The translations under genes and the position numbers were made by a program. A stretch of 64,000 nt of DNA from Synechococcus sp. Tobar12-5m-g (GTDB lineage Bacteria > Cyanobacteriota > Cyanobacteriia > PCC-6307 > Cyanobiaceae). The stretch lies in the NCBI RefSeq assembly GCF_024345415.1, contig NZ_JAGQBB010000004.1:1-64000 (forward strand), given 5' to 3'. Below, in pieces: positions 1 to 7,839 of this stretch (positions are counted from its first letter, which is position 1; each line of letters starts with the position of its first letter). Under the pieces are notes generated by a model that was given only the letters and a program-made list of their open reading frames with translations, had not been told where the DNA came from and made no database searches.

Positions 1-20
1 GCCCCATCCGCCGGCGGACA

Positions 21-431
21 TCAGCCTTGACGGCCTCGCTGTATGGACGCATTGGTCGGTTCCATCAGGCCCCCTGGTGATTGGAATGGTCGGGATGGAG
101 AGGCTTCATCTTTCCTGGCAGAGGGGGGTCGCAGATCCGCTGGCAAGCTGCCGATGCGTCGACGGACGAGCGGCATCGCCAGGGTGGTCATGCGGCTCAG
201 CCGGCAGCGGGACGACATCTTCAGACGGCTCTGACTGAATTGTGGGTGGTCTGCTGGGATATCAAGCTCATCGCTGCTGGCTGCCCCCGCAACCTTTGAG
301 CTGATGAAAGCCAGGAGAACGTCCTGATGCCGCTCGCTCAGGCCGATCACCATCGCCGGGCGTGGCTTGACGTTGGGCCCATCGGTAAACGGGAAGGCCA
401 CCAGGACGATGTCAAAGCGAGCCAGCATCAA
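21..431 (-). CDS. MazF/PemK-type toxin (mRNA interferase family)
   Basis: The 136-residue protein begins with the family pattern FDIVLVAFPFTDG...KPRPAMVI, then LLAFISSK and DHPQFSQSRLKMSS. This is the usual fold of type II toxins that cleave mRNA. The N-terminal 95 residues look normal. After about residue 98 the protein becomes Ser/Pro/Arg-rich and unlike the family, so a late frameshift or read-out into non-coding sequence is possible. Its first codon overlaps the stop of the upstream antitoxin-like gene by 4 nt (ATGA), as expected for a co-translated pair. The toxin assignment comes from the pattern; activity is inferred. Confidence 0.75.
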   Translation of the reverse strand: MMLARFDIVLVAFPFTDGPNVKPRPAMVIGLSERHQDVLLAFISSKVAGAASSDELDIPADHPQFSQSRLKMSSRCRLSRMTTLAMPLVRRRIGSLPADLRPPSARKDEASPSRPFQSPGGLMEPTNASIQRGRQG

Positions 432-646
432 GCGGCCACGATCGTTTCGCCGTCCGTGAAGCTGTAGAGATCAGGTTCCTGGGCAAGGTCATCGAAGGCC
501 TGACCCGCCAGGGCCATTTCGGCCAGCTCGTGGTCGCTGAGCTCGCCTGAATCCTGGCCTAACTGCTCCAGCAGCCAGCGTCGATCAGCATCGGGCAGGC
601 TGCGGATGACCTCCAGGAGGTTCCTGGTGAGTTGTGGATTGGTCAT
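428..646 (-). CDS. Putative antitoxin partner of the MazF-like toxin
   Basis: A small acidic protein of 72 residues encoded directly upstream of the MazF-like toxin, with a 4-nt overlap. It has a helical N-terminal half (LLEVIRSLPDADRRWLLEQL) and an acidic tail (DLYSFTDGETIVAA), like short antitoxins that lack an obvious MazE swapped-hairpin motif. The family cannot be named from sequence alone; the role is inferred from position, size and charge. Only 36 nt separate it from the end of vapC, so this pair may be read through from the vapBC promoter. Confidence 0.65.
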   Translation of the reverse strand: MTNPQLTRNLLEVIRSLPDADRRWLLEQLGQDSGELSDHELAEMALAGQAFDDLAQEPDLYSFTDGETIVAA

Positions 647-682
647 GGTCTGAGGTTATCGCCGCCGAGCGGGGCGGCAGCC

Positions 683-1072
683 TCAGGCAGCCTCCAGCCC
701 AAGGTGTTCCACGTAGGGCAGGAAGTCCCGGTCGCTGAACAGCAGTGGCAGGTTCGCCTCGATGCAGGCGGTGGCGATGATCCCGTCGACCGTCTTGGCC
801 GGCGTGATGCCGCGGCGGCGCAGCTCCCGGTAACTTTCCGCCGCTTTCCAGGCATTGCGTGCCCCCAGCATCGGCAGGAGCGCCAGGGAGCGGAACAGCT
901 GGCGAGCTGTGGCCACGTCCTTCTCCTGTCGGAAGCCCTGCACCACCTCCACCAGGATCAGATCGCCGATTGCGATCGGCGTGACACCGAGCAGGCCATC
1001 GAAGCGCTCCACCTCTGGCGAGCTGAACCCATTGAAAAAGTCGATCCAGACCGAGGAGTCGACAACGATCAC
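683..1072 (-). CDS. vapC: PIN-domain ribonuclease toxin VapC
   Basis: A 129-residue PIN-domain protein. The acidic metal-binding residues are visible: D5 in VVDSSVWIDFF, E42 in LILVEVVQGF, D96 in TVDGIIATACIE and D114/D116 in LLFSDRDF. VapC toxins are Mg-dependent ribonucleases, often against tRNA or rRNA. The start overlaps the vapB stop by 4 nt. The length is normal for the family and all catalytic residues are present, so the toxin is probably intact. Confidence 0.88.
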   Translation of the reverse strand: MIVVDSSVWIDFFNGFSSPEVERFDGLLGVTPIAIGDLILVEVVQGFRQEKDVATARQLFRSLALLPMLGARNAWKAAESYRELRRRGITPAKTVDGIIATACIEANLPLLFSDRDFLPYVEHLGLEAA

Positions 1073-1302
1073 GACAGATCCTGGTCTCCTGGTTCCTCAG
1101 GCTCCGGATCGGCGTCGAGGCGTTTGGCCTCCAGGTCACCCTCCCAGCGGAGCTGGCCGCGGAAGGAGCGGATTTCCCCCTGCTGATGCAGCCGCACCAG
1201 GGTGCGCAGCCCCAGCTCCACCGCCTCTCGCTTGCTGCGGGCACCGGAGGCCTGCATCGCCTGCCGCATCAGGGCGTCGTCGATGACGATGTTGGTGCGC
1301 AT
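1069..1302 (-). CDS. vapB: VapB-type antitoxin
   Basis: The start at 1302 gives a 77-residue protein beginning MRTNIVIDDALM, the classic ribbon-helix-helix start of VapB antitoxins (MRTNIVIDD, then SKREAVELGLRTLV). A longer reading from 1365 would add 21 residues that run through the predicted operator, so it is rejected. The C-terminal half (about residues 45-77) is acidic and should bind VapC. It overlaps vapC by 4 nt. An inverted repeat 36 nt upstream is the probable autoregulation site. Confidence 0.88.
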   Translation of the reverse strand: MRTNIVIDDALMRQAMQASGARSKREAVELGLRTLVRLHQQGEIRSFRGQLRWEGDLEAKRLDADPEPEEPGDQDLS

Positions 1303-1337
1303 GGGCGGTTCGCACGGAGGGCCCGTGACGGTTGCCG

Positions 1338-1367
1338 ATGTGTATAGCCTAGTCAGTTCATACACAT
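1338..1367 (-). promoter_or_regulatory. Perfect inverted repeat, likely VapBC operator
   Basis: The arms ATGTGTAT (1338-1345) and ATACACAT (1360-1367) are exact reverse complements, separated by 14 nt, and lie just upstream of vapB. On the minus strand the downstream arm contains a -10-like TATACA. VapBC complexes typically bind such dyads and repress their own promoter. The same region lies between vapB and the divergent collagen-like gene. Confidence 0.6.
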
Positions 1368-1432
1368 TAAGTCAGCGTTGCCGCGCTGCTCGCATCAGTG
1401 GCAATAGGACGTGAAAACGGCCTGCTGAGCTG

Positions 1433-1879
1433 ATGACCTCCTGGGCGAACACCGGCTCGATCCGTGGACCGCAGGGGGTGCCTGGACCTACAGGTCCTGC
1501 TGGCAGCACGGGCGCCACGGGGCCGCAGGGCAACAGCGGGCCGCAGGGACCAGCCGGCCCCGCCGGCAGCCAGGGGCCATCGGGAACCACCGGCCCAGCC
1601 GGCAGCGTGGGAGCGGCTGGACCCCAGGGCCCGGCTGGCCCGCAGGGCACCGCCGGCACCGGCATCAACTTCAAGGGCAGTGTTCCCAACATCGCCTCCC
1701 TGCCGATCACGGACCGGCAGCAGGGGGACGCCTACATCGTTCAGAACGAGAACAACAACCTTTACAGCTGGAACGCATCGACCAGCACCTGGATCAACGC
1801 CGGGCCGATCTCAGGCCCCGCGGGGCCCGCTGGTCCCACAGGCAGCGTCGGCCCGGTGGGTCCGACCGGACCAACCTGA
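1433..1879 (+). CDS. Collagen-like (Gly-X-Y) phage-tail-fibre-type protein, part before an in-frame TGA
   Basis: This part encodes 148 residues. After a short head ([12 protein letters not shown]) it has a Gly-X-Y collagen repeat of about 60 residues. A small globular segment follows (about residues 77-123, with [17 protein letters not shown] and [17 protein letters not shown]), then Gly-X-Y repeats resume. This layout is common in phage tail fibres. The reading frame meets TGA at 1877-1879 inside the second repeat block but continues open to 2080, so the original gene was probably 1433-2080 (215 residues). Loss of one Gly codon (GGA to TGA) would explain it. Sequencing error, pseudogene and UGA readthrough are all possible. 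Confidence 0.7.
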   Translation: MTSWANTGSIRGPQGVPGPTGPAGSTGATGPQGNSGPQGPAGPAGSQGPSGTTGPAGSVGAAGPQGPAGPQGTAGTGINFKGSVPNIASLPITDRQQGDAYIVQNENNNLYSWNASTSTWINAGPISGPAGPAGPTGSVGPVGPTGPT

Positions 1880-2080
1880 CCGGCAGGTAGCACCGGCGCT
1901 GCTGGACCGCAAGGCATTCAGGGACCGATCGGTGCCACCGGCGGCGCAGGCCCTGCCGGCAGCCGCGGTACGGGCTGGTTCGTGGGCAGCGGCCCGCCGC
2001 CGGCCTCGATCCCCGGCCAGATCACTGGTGACCTCTACCTCGATCAGAGCAACGGCGACGTCTACAAGCTCAACCCGTGA
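1880..2080 (+). other. In-frame continuation of the collagen-like fibre gene after the TGA
   Basis: The frame of the preceding gene continues for 66 codons, encoding more Gly-X-Y repeats (GSTGAAGPQGIQGPIGATGG). It ends in GTGWFVGSGPPP...GQITGDLYLDQSNGDVYKLNP, a tail seen at the ends of many collagen-like phage fibres. Phasing and composition show that this was part of the same protein. The downstream gene starts 8 nt after its stop. Confidence 0.7.
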
Positions 2081-2087
2081 CCCTCTG

Positions 2088-2513
2088 ATGCCGAACTGGG
2101 TTCCAAGGATTGACACGCCCCGTCGGGCCAGTGAGCAGCAGACCAGCGGGCCGCTGACTGGCCCGTCCGTGGCAGATCTGACCTTTGCCGGCCTTGGTGT
2201 CGATGGCCTGTTTCTGGAGGTGAGTTGCTCGACACCGGCCTGGGTGACCTTCTACGACTCTGCGGCGGCGCGAACGGCCGACGGGGCGCGGCCAATCGAG
2301 GAGGACCCGCCACTCTCGGCCGGCGTGCTGCTCGATCTGCGCTTCTCCTCTGACGCGCTCCTGCTCAAGCAGGCGCCGGGTTGCAGCTACAGCAACGGCG
2401 AGAACCCCCTGCAGCAGAGGCTCTGGGCGCGCGTGCGCACCGAAGCGGCTGGCGCCCACACGGCCACCTTGGGCGTGCTGGCCCTGGTGCTCAACGATTC
2501 GGCGGGCGGCTGA
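2088..2513 (+). CDS. Phage-tail-like protein of the fibre cassette
   Basis: The product is 141 residues. The ATG at 2088 was chosen because the longer open frame upstream is only a shadow of the collagen-like gene. The protein has no signal peptide and looks like a compact beta-rich domain (LFLEVSCSTPAWVTFYDSAAARTAD...GVLLDLRF). Similar small proteins occur beside collagen-like fibre genes in phage-derived clusters, but that comparison is from memory. It overlaps the next gene at TGATG. Exact function unknown. Confidence 0.6.
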   Translation: MPNWVPRIDTPRRASEQQTSGPLTGPSVADLTFAGLGVDGLFLEVSCSTPAWVTFYDSAAARTADGARPIEEDPPLSAGVLLDLRFSSDALLLKQAPGCSYSNGENPLQQRLWARVRTEAAGAHTATLGVLALVLNDSAGG

Positions 2514-3382
2514 TGGCGGCGACGATCACCGATCTCAGCCGCCGGGGGGACCAAGGCTTTGCGCTGCCGGCCTTGTTTGGCGAGGCCCATGCCCTGCTGA
2601 TGGCCTGGATCACAGCGGCCAACGGTCAGAACCCCAGCCAGCTGCTGAGCTTGCTCACCGGCCCCGCCGGGGCGCCGGGCTTCTGCGGCTGGACGCTCAA
2701 GGCACGGCTCGCGGCGCTCAGCAGCGGCCAGCCGGTGGAGCTGATCAGCCAGTGGGTGGCGAACCTGAGCACCGGCGCAGTGACGACCCACGCCGGCCTG
2801 GCCTCGGGATTCACCGCCGGCACGGCCCTGGGTGGCCACGGCAGCCTCACCGGCGGGGTGGGCACCGCCAGCTCATTGATCACCCTGCCCCCTCAACCGC
2901 TGCCCCTGGGGGCGGTGGTGGCCTCCTCCCTGGCGGCAGGCCAGGAGTTCTTATGTTTTGCCTTCTCTCAGCACTCCTTCTCCAACCGCCAGGCGGTGGC
3001 GCTGCTGATCGCCAAGGACGTGGTCTCCGCTCAGTGGCACCTCTCGCTCACCGACATGGCCGGGGTAATTGCGGCGGTGGCCTGGAACCTGGCGCGGCCC
3101 CAGGTGATGCTCTCCACCGCCTTCCGCGCTGACTTCTTCTCATCGGCGGCGCCGCTGATGCTGGTGCGCCCGGCCCAGTGGGTGCCGATCACACCCAGCG
3201 TCGTGTACACCACGCCACTGCCACCGGTGCAGTGGTGGGACCCGGTGGCGTTGCCGGCGGACCTGGCGCTTTACAACCGCACCTTCACAAGCTTGGGCTA
3301 CATCAAGCCGGCCGATGGCAGCGAGTGGCTGCAGCTCGGCCCCTCACGCCTGGTGGTGCGGCTCAAGGATCCGGTGAGCTGA
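2513..3382 (+). CDS. Phage-tail-like protein, 289 residues
   Basis: The gene is translationally coupled to the preceding one by TGATG. The protein starts MAATITDLSRRGDQGFALPALFGEAHALLMAWI. A long Ala/Gly/Leu-rich body follows, and the C-terminal domain has several Trp and Pro residues (QWVPITPSVV, PVQWWDPV). There is no signal peptide or enzyme motif. Together with its neighbours it looks like a distal-tail or fibre-attachment protein, but I do not recognise a named family. The next gene starts 4 nt after its stop. Confidence 0.55.
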   Translation: MAATITDLSRRGDQGFALPALFGEAHALLMAWITAANGQNPSQLLSLLTGPAGAPGFCGWTLKARLAALSSGQPVELISQWVANLSTGAVTTHAGLASGFTAGTALGGHGSLTGGVGTASSLITLPPQPLPLGAVVASSLAAGQEFLCFAFSQHSFSNRQAVALLIAKDVVSAQWHLSLTDMAGVIAAVAWNLARPQVMLSTAFRADFFSSAAPLMLVRPAQWVPITPSVVYTTPLPPVQWWDPVALPADLALYNRTFTSLGYIKPADGSEWLQLGPSRLVVRLKDPVS

Positions 3383-3386
3383 CGCG

Positions 3387-4583
3387 ATGACCCTCACCTG
3401 CTCCGCTCTGCAATGGCCGCTCTGGAACTGGACCAGCAAGCTGGCCACTGATCCGGGCATGAAGCTGGCGGAGGCCTTCAGCGCCTTCTCGGCGGAGGTG
3501 AATGCCACGCCGGCCAATGCCCTGGTGCCGCTCTCGCTCGTCAAGGATCACAGCGCCGCGACAGGCTCCATCACCTACGGCTACGTCTGGCGGCTAGGCC
3601 ATCCCCAGACGCCGGTGCTGCTCAGCTTCTCCAACAGCTCCAAGGTTCAGGGCTACAACTCCAGCAGCAGCTCCGCCCGCCTGCAACTGGGCCTCGAGAG
3701 TGCCTATACCAACGACAGCAGCAACGGCGGCTACGGCAGCTTTTCGGCGACCCTCTTCAGCGTCAATGCCGGCCTGTCGCATTACGCCTCGGATGGAACG
3801 CCGGCCTGGGATCTGGCTGGCTTTCTGCTGATTCAGGCGGATACGACGCCAGGCCGTGAGTTCTTCTGCTACACGATCGCGCCGATCGGCACCGATATCA
3901 ACACGCAGAATCACACCCTGCTGTTGTTCCGCTCGCCGGCGGTCAGCGGCTGGAGTGTTGTTCTCAACCGCTCCAACTCCTACCCCGGCATGTTCTATTC
4001 ACAGAACAGCTACACCTGGAGCAACAACGCCCTGGTGGCGGCCTCGATCATTCCGCTCCCGCCCACCGGCAGTGACCAGCAACTGATCCGCGGTTGCGGG
4101 TTGTATGCCAACACCACCAGCGGCATTTTCGCGCCGGGGATCATCCAGCCACGCATCACGCTGCCGGACTGCTTCTGGTTGGGCAGCAACCAGCTCTCGG
4201 ACCCGCGCCGCCTGGGCCGGGTGAGCAACCCCGGTGGAGCCGGCACCTTCTACCAGCTGGCGGCGGCCTACAGCGGCGCCACCGACCTCTGGTATCTGCA
4301 CCCACCGGGTACGCAGCCACAGGCGGGCTGGGACACGGTCGGTTCCTTGCCTTGGCAAACGATCCCGGATCGGTTGAGCTTCTGCCCGTTGCTCACCCCA
4401 GGTCCGGTGGCGATGGGTCCAGGCACCGGCCCGGATTTCCTGATCGACTGGTCAACCGCGGCCCTCGGTGCCCCGGGCGTCCGCCAGCACCCCTTCTATG
4501 CCAAGCAGCTCCAGGGGGGCGGGGGAACGGGTGGCGGCAGTGGCCGGCCGAGCACGGGAGTGCTGTGGCCCCGGGGGGTGTGA
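3387..4583 (+). CDS. Phage-tail-like protein, 398 residues, last gene of the cassette
   Basis: The protein is rich in Ser, Asn and aromatic residues (VQGYNSSSSSARLQLGLESAY, NSYPGMFYSQNSYTWSNN), typical of beta-structured receptor-binding or tail-tip proteins. It ends in a Gly-rich linker (GGGGTGGGSG) and a short tail. No signal peptide or catalytic motif is seen. It is the fourth tightly packed plus-strand gene and meets the kinase/WYL gene head-on 56 nt downstream. Function is inferred from context only. Confidence 0.55.
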   Translation: MTLTCSALQWPLWNWTSKLATDPGMKLAEAFSAFSAEVNATPANALVPLSLVKDHSAATGSITYGYVWRLGHPQTPVLLSFSNSSKVQGYNSSSSSARLQLGLESAYTNDSSNGGYGSFSATLFSVNAGLSHYASDGTPAWDLAGFLLIQADTTPGREFFCYTIAPIGTDINTQNHTLLLFRSPAVSGWSVVLNRSNSYPGMFYSQNSYTWSNNALVAASIIPLPPTGSDQQLIRGCGLYANTTSGIFAPGIIQPRITLPDCFWLGSNQLSDPRRLGRVSNPGGAGTFYQLAAAYSGATDLWYLHPPGTQPQAGWDTVGSLPWQTIPDRLSFCPLLTPGPVAMGPGTGPDFLIDWSTAALGAPGVRQHPFYAKQLQGGGGTGGGSGRPSTGVLWPRGV

Positions 4584-4639
4584 GGCCCGCCACCTTCTGG
4601 CACACCTACTCACGGACCATTCGCAGGTCGGCGTTGCCC

Positions 4640-6886
4640 TCAACGCTCAGCCTTCTCCAGCACCGTTCCACGTCGGCCCATCGCGCCTGCGGCCCCCCGC
4701 CGTTGGGGCACCCGCTGTTTCTTGATTTCCCTTCTCCTGGGGTACGCCGCCAGGGCGGACTGGAGCCAGTGCCGGTGCTCTCGTTGCAGAGACAGCGGCG
4801 ACTCAATCCGCACCCCGCCGCCGAGGGCATACAGCCAGCGGCGCAGGTCCTGGTCACGCTCGAGGGTCCAGAGCGGCAGGTCGATCTCCACCGGGTAGGG
4901 GTGGCTGGAGCGGCTGCAGGGCAGCAGCTCTGCCTGCTCGCCCAGCGCGCTGATCACCCCATCACCAGGCAGGGGTCGCGACAGGCGCACCGCCGCCGCC
5001 GGGAAGCGCCGCACCTCCTCACGCAGCAGGGCAAAGGCGGTGGCATCACAGCTCAGCTGCAAGGTGCCCATGGCCTTGCTGCGCTGCTCCGATGGCGTCC
5101 CGCAAACTGCTTGCTGCGCCTGGATGGCATCACCGAACTCAAGGCTGCCGCAGCAGTGCTGCAAGGTTTCGCCACGCCGCAGCGCCGCCGCATGGGACGG
5201 CTGGCTGCGGCAACTGCCGATTTCGATCCGGCGCAGCCCCAGCTGATCGATTCGCCGGCAGGCCAGCAACCCCTCCGTCTGGCCGATGTGGTCATGCTCA
5301 AACAGCAGATACCAGGCGCTGGTGTGGAAGATCAGCTGCAAGGGCCATCCACGGATCTCTTCCACACCGGCGTGGGAGGCGGCCAAGGTGGTGAACACCA
5401 CCCTCTGATGCTGCTGAATGGCGCCGCGCAGCTGCTCGGCCTGCTCGGTATTGAGCAGGGTGCCGCTCCTTCGCTGATCTCCCGCCAGCAGGGAACGGTT
5501 GAAGTAGGCCCGCACCGGCGGCACGGCCTCTATGACGATGCCGCTGCGTTGCAACCGCCTGCCCAGCTCCCTGGCGATGGCCTGTCCGCTGGGATCACCG
5601 AGCCGATCGGCATTGGCCTGCAGCAGCCCGTGGATTTCCACCTGCAGCGGCAAGGGCAGCAGCGAGGCGCCGAGGGCATAGCCATGGCGGCCACTGCCTG
5701 CCGCATCACGAAAGCCATAGGGCGTGAGGATCGCGGTGATGCTCTGGTGCAACTGGCGGGGAGTCCAGCAGTGACGGCCGCCGCTGAGCGTCTTGAGCCG
5801 AGCGGCGAGGTGATGGTCGATCGCCACCCCCTCCTGTCGATCAAAGGGGTGGTGAAGGATGTGGCGCAGCAGGGTGAGCGCACGGCAAAAGGTCTCGCGA
5901 TCGCCGAGCGCAGACCAGCCGCCCGCGGTGAGCGGTTGCGTCGCCGGCCAGGGCGGCGGCTCCACCGCCCGCATCGGCCCTGGCTTTGCCTGCTCGCAGC
6001 GGCCTGGCCAGGCGGCGGTGAACCCCTGCTGCCGCAACCAGTTCAGGTCGGCGGCGATCGCGCCCACATCCGCATAGCAAGGCCCGTGCAGCTGGCTGAG
6101 CTGGGCTGCTGCCCGCTCGGCCAGTCCCGCAGACTCCTCGGGGGAGGCCTGGACGTTGGTGGCGGTCAGTTCCGGCTGACGGCTGAGCAGCTGGATCAGG
6201 TGGAGCAGCCGCTCGCACTCCAGCAGGCGCGAATAGGCATGGGGGATCAGCCGGGCGTCCCGGTTGCGGGCGGCGCTGATCCGCCGCTCCAGCTTTGCCA
6301 GCACTGCCTGTAGGTGTGGCTCCAGCGGCTCATGGTGATGGGGTTCGACGCAGACCACCGCCGCGAAACCTTCCGAGCGGCTGGGCGAGAAGGCGGCCTG
6401 GGCCAGCAGGGAGACGTGGTTGTCGATCACCTGCTCGGGGATGCTGTGATCACGGTGTTGGTTCCACTGCTGGCAGAGCTCACGCGGTGTGCTCAGCCAC
6501 CAGCCGATCCACTCCACCGGCACCGGCAGCTCCAGCTTCTGGGTGATCGCCAGCCGCCAGGCCCGGCGCGAGAAGGTGGCTTCCACGATCACCGGGGCGC
6601 CTGAGCTGACAGCCTCCTGGATGCGCTGGTGCATCACCGCGGCGATGTCATCCCATGGGCCAAAGACGCCGCGATCACCAAAGATTTCGGCGCGAATGTC
6701 GCGGCTGCTGATGTAACAGGGGGGAGGCTCCTCAGTGCCGCTCAGCAGCGCGGCCAGGTGGCGGGCGAGCGTGGACTTACCGCTGGCCGGTGGGCCGATC
6801 AGCAGGTGGCAGCGGAGTGGGCGTTGCGGCGTCGCCGAGCAGCTGCTGAGTTGCTCGGCCGTCGTCGATGGAATGAAGCGAGTCAT
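4640..6886 (-). CDS. P-loop kinase / WYL-domain fusion protein
   Basis: A 748-residue protein from the ATG at 6886; an ATG at 6955 would add 23 residues, and neither has a clear ribosome-binding site. An N-terminal P-loop (CHLLIGPPASGKST, about residues 28-41), then DIRAEIFGD and VIVEATFSRR, resembles zeta-toxin-like or polynucleotide-kinase-like kinases. A helical middle of about 350 residues follows, then a WYL-type domain near residue 520 (AWYLLFEHD ... ACRRIDQLGLRRI). WYL domains bind ligands, often in defence or SOS regulators. Here the fusion has a kinase instead of the usual DNA-binding domain. It sits beside the phage-tail-like cassette. Substrate and function are unknown. Confidence 0.75.
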   Translation of the reverse strand: MTRFIPSTTAEQLSSCSATPQRPLRCHLLIGPPASGKSTLARHLAALLSGTEEPPPCYISSRDIRAEIFGDRGVFGPWDDIAAVMHQRIQEAVSSGAPVIVEATFSRRAWRLAITQKLELPVPVEWIGWWLSTPRELCQQWNQHRDHSIPEQVIDNHVSLLAQAAFSPSRSEGFAAVVCVEPHHHEPLEPHLQAVLAKLERRISAARNRDARLIPHAYSRLLECERLLHLIQLLSRQPELTATNVQASPEESAGLAERAAAQLSQLHGPCYADVGAIAADLNWLRQQGFTAAWPGRCEQAKPGPMRAVEPPPWPATQPLTAGGWSALGDRETFCRALTLLRHILHHPFDRQEGVAIDHHLAARLKTLSGGRHCWTPRQLHQSITAILTPYGFRDAAGSGRHGYALGASLLPLPLQVEIHGLLQANADRLGDPSGQAIARELGRRLQRSGIVIEAVPPVRAYFNRSLLAGDQRRSGTLLNTEQAEQLRGAIQQHQRVVFTTLAASHAGVEEIRGWPLQLIFHTSAWYLLFEHDHIGQTEGLLACRRIDQLGLRRIEIGSCRSQPSHAAALRRGETLQHCCGSLEFGDAIQAQQAVCGTPSEQRSKAMGTLQLSCDATAFALLREEVRRFPAAAVRLSRPLPGDGVISALGEQAELLPCSRSSHPYPVEIDLPLWTLERDQDLRRWLYALGGGVRIESPLSLQREHRHWLQSALAAYPRRREIKKQRVPQRRGAAGAMGRRGTVLEKAER

Positions 6887-6983
6887 GGGCGTTGGAATAA
6901 AGGACACATCCCCAGCTCCATTGGGCAGCAAGTGGCGCTGCCATTCCTGCTGCATTCATCACGATTCGGTAGCGGTACTTGCC

Positions 6984-7712
6984 GTGCTGGTGGCGGTCAG
7001 TACCAAAGGCCGATTACGGCCGTGGTGGCAGGAGCATTCCGCAACCCGCCGACCAGCGCGAAATCCGCTGCCTGCTCCGATTCCACCTCCTCTGCGCCCT
7101 GCCACCGGCCTGCGTGTGGCCTCTGGCCCGTTCCATCAGCACCTGCTCGACGACCTCGCCCCTCCGGGGCCGACTCCGCTGCTGTGGCGGAGCCTGAGCC
7201 AGTGGGGCGAGCTGCTGCGTGCTGGCGAGCTGGAGGCGGTGCTGCTGGCGAGCGTTGGCCCTGATCTGGAGGCACCACCTGCACCGGTCGAGGGGATGGA
7301 GTGGCTGCCCCTGGGCCGCTGGGGGTTGCTCCTCGCCTGCCGTTTGAACGGCCACGATTCCGCCGCCGCGCCGCCGCCCCGGACCTTCCGGTTCCTGGCA
7401 CCGCCGGTGGCGGCGGCACCGGCGCTCCATCACGCCCTGGAGGAGCAGCAGCTGGCGGCCATCACCCCGCTCGATGCGGTTGCTGCCACCGACTGGCTGG
7501 CGGCGTTGCAACGGGGTGATGGGCTGCTGCCGGTGCCGCCGTCGCTGCTGCAGACCAGCCCCTGGCGGGAGGCCTCACTGACGGCGGTGTGGCCATGGGA
7601 GCCGCTCGTGGAGCGTCTCTGGCTGCTGGTGCCCCCGGAGCTCGCCGGAAGTGCGGCCGTTCTGTCTCTGGCCGCCAGGCTGCGGGAGCGGATCGCAGCG
7701 GCTTCAAGATGA
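6984..7712 (+). CDS. LysR-like effector-domain protein without a DNA-binding domain (probable remnant)
   Basis: From about codon 42 (GLRVASGPFHQHLLDDL) the protein resembles the substrate-binding half of LysR-type regulators, with a matching C-terminal region (LTAVWPWEPLVERLWLLVPPELAG). No winged helix-turn-helix is present upstream in any frame; the frame upstream only shadows the kinase gene. There is no ATG, and the GTG at 6984 is a guess. It is either a truncated regulator or a gene of unknown type with Pro/Ala-rich sequence. The identification is tentative. Confidence 0.4.
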   Translation: MLVAVSTKGRLRPWWQEHSATRRPARNPLPAPIPPPLRPATGLRVASGPFHQHLLDDLAPPGPTPLLWRSLSQWGELLRAGELEAVLLASVGPDLEAPPAPVEGMEWLPLGRWGLLLACRLNGHDSAAAPPPRTFRFLAPPVAAAPALHHALEEQQLAAITPLDAVAATDWLAALQRGDGLLPVPPSLLQTSPWREASLTAVWPWEPLVERLWLLVPPELAGSAAVLSLAARLRERIAAASR

Positions 7713-7839
7713 CGGTCTCAAGGCTCACCAAGTGCAGCAGCTCCAAGCGGTTACGTTCAAGCACCGCCATCGCCTCCCCCACCCGTATGGCTCTGTCCTC
7801 CCCGATCAAGAGCACGGCAAAGGCGACGTGTTGTTCTGT

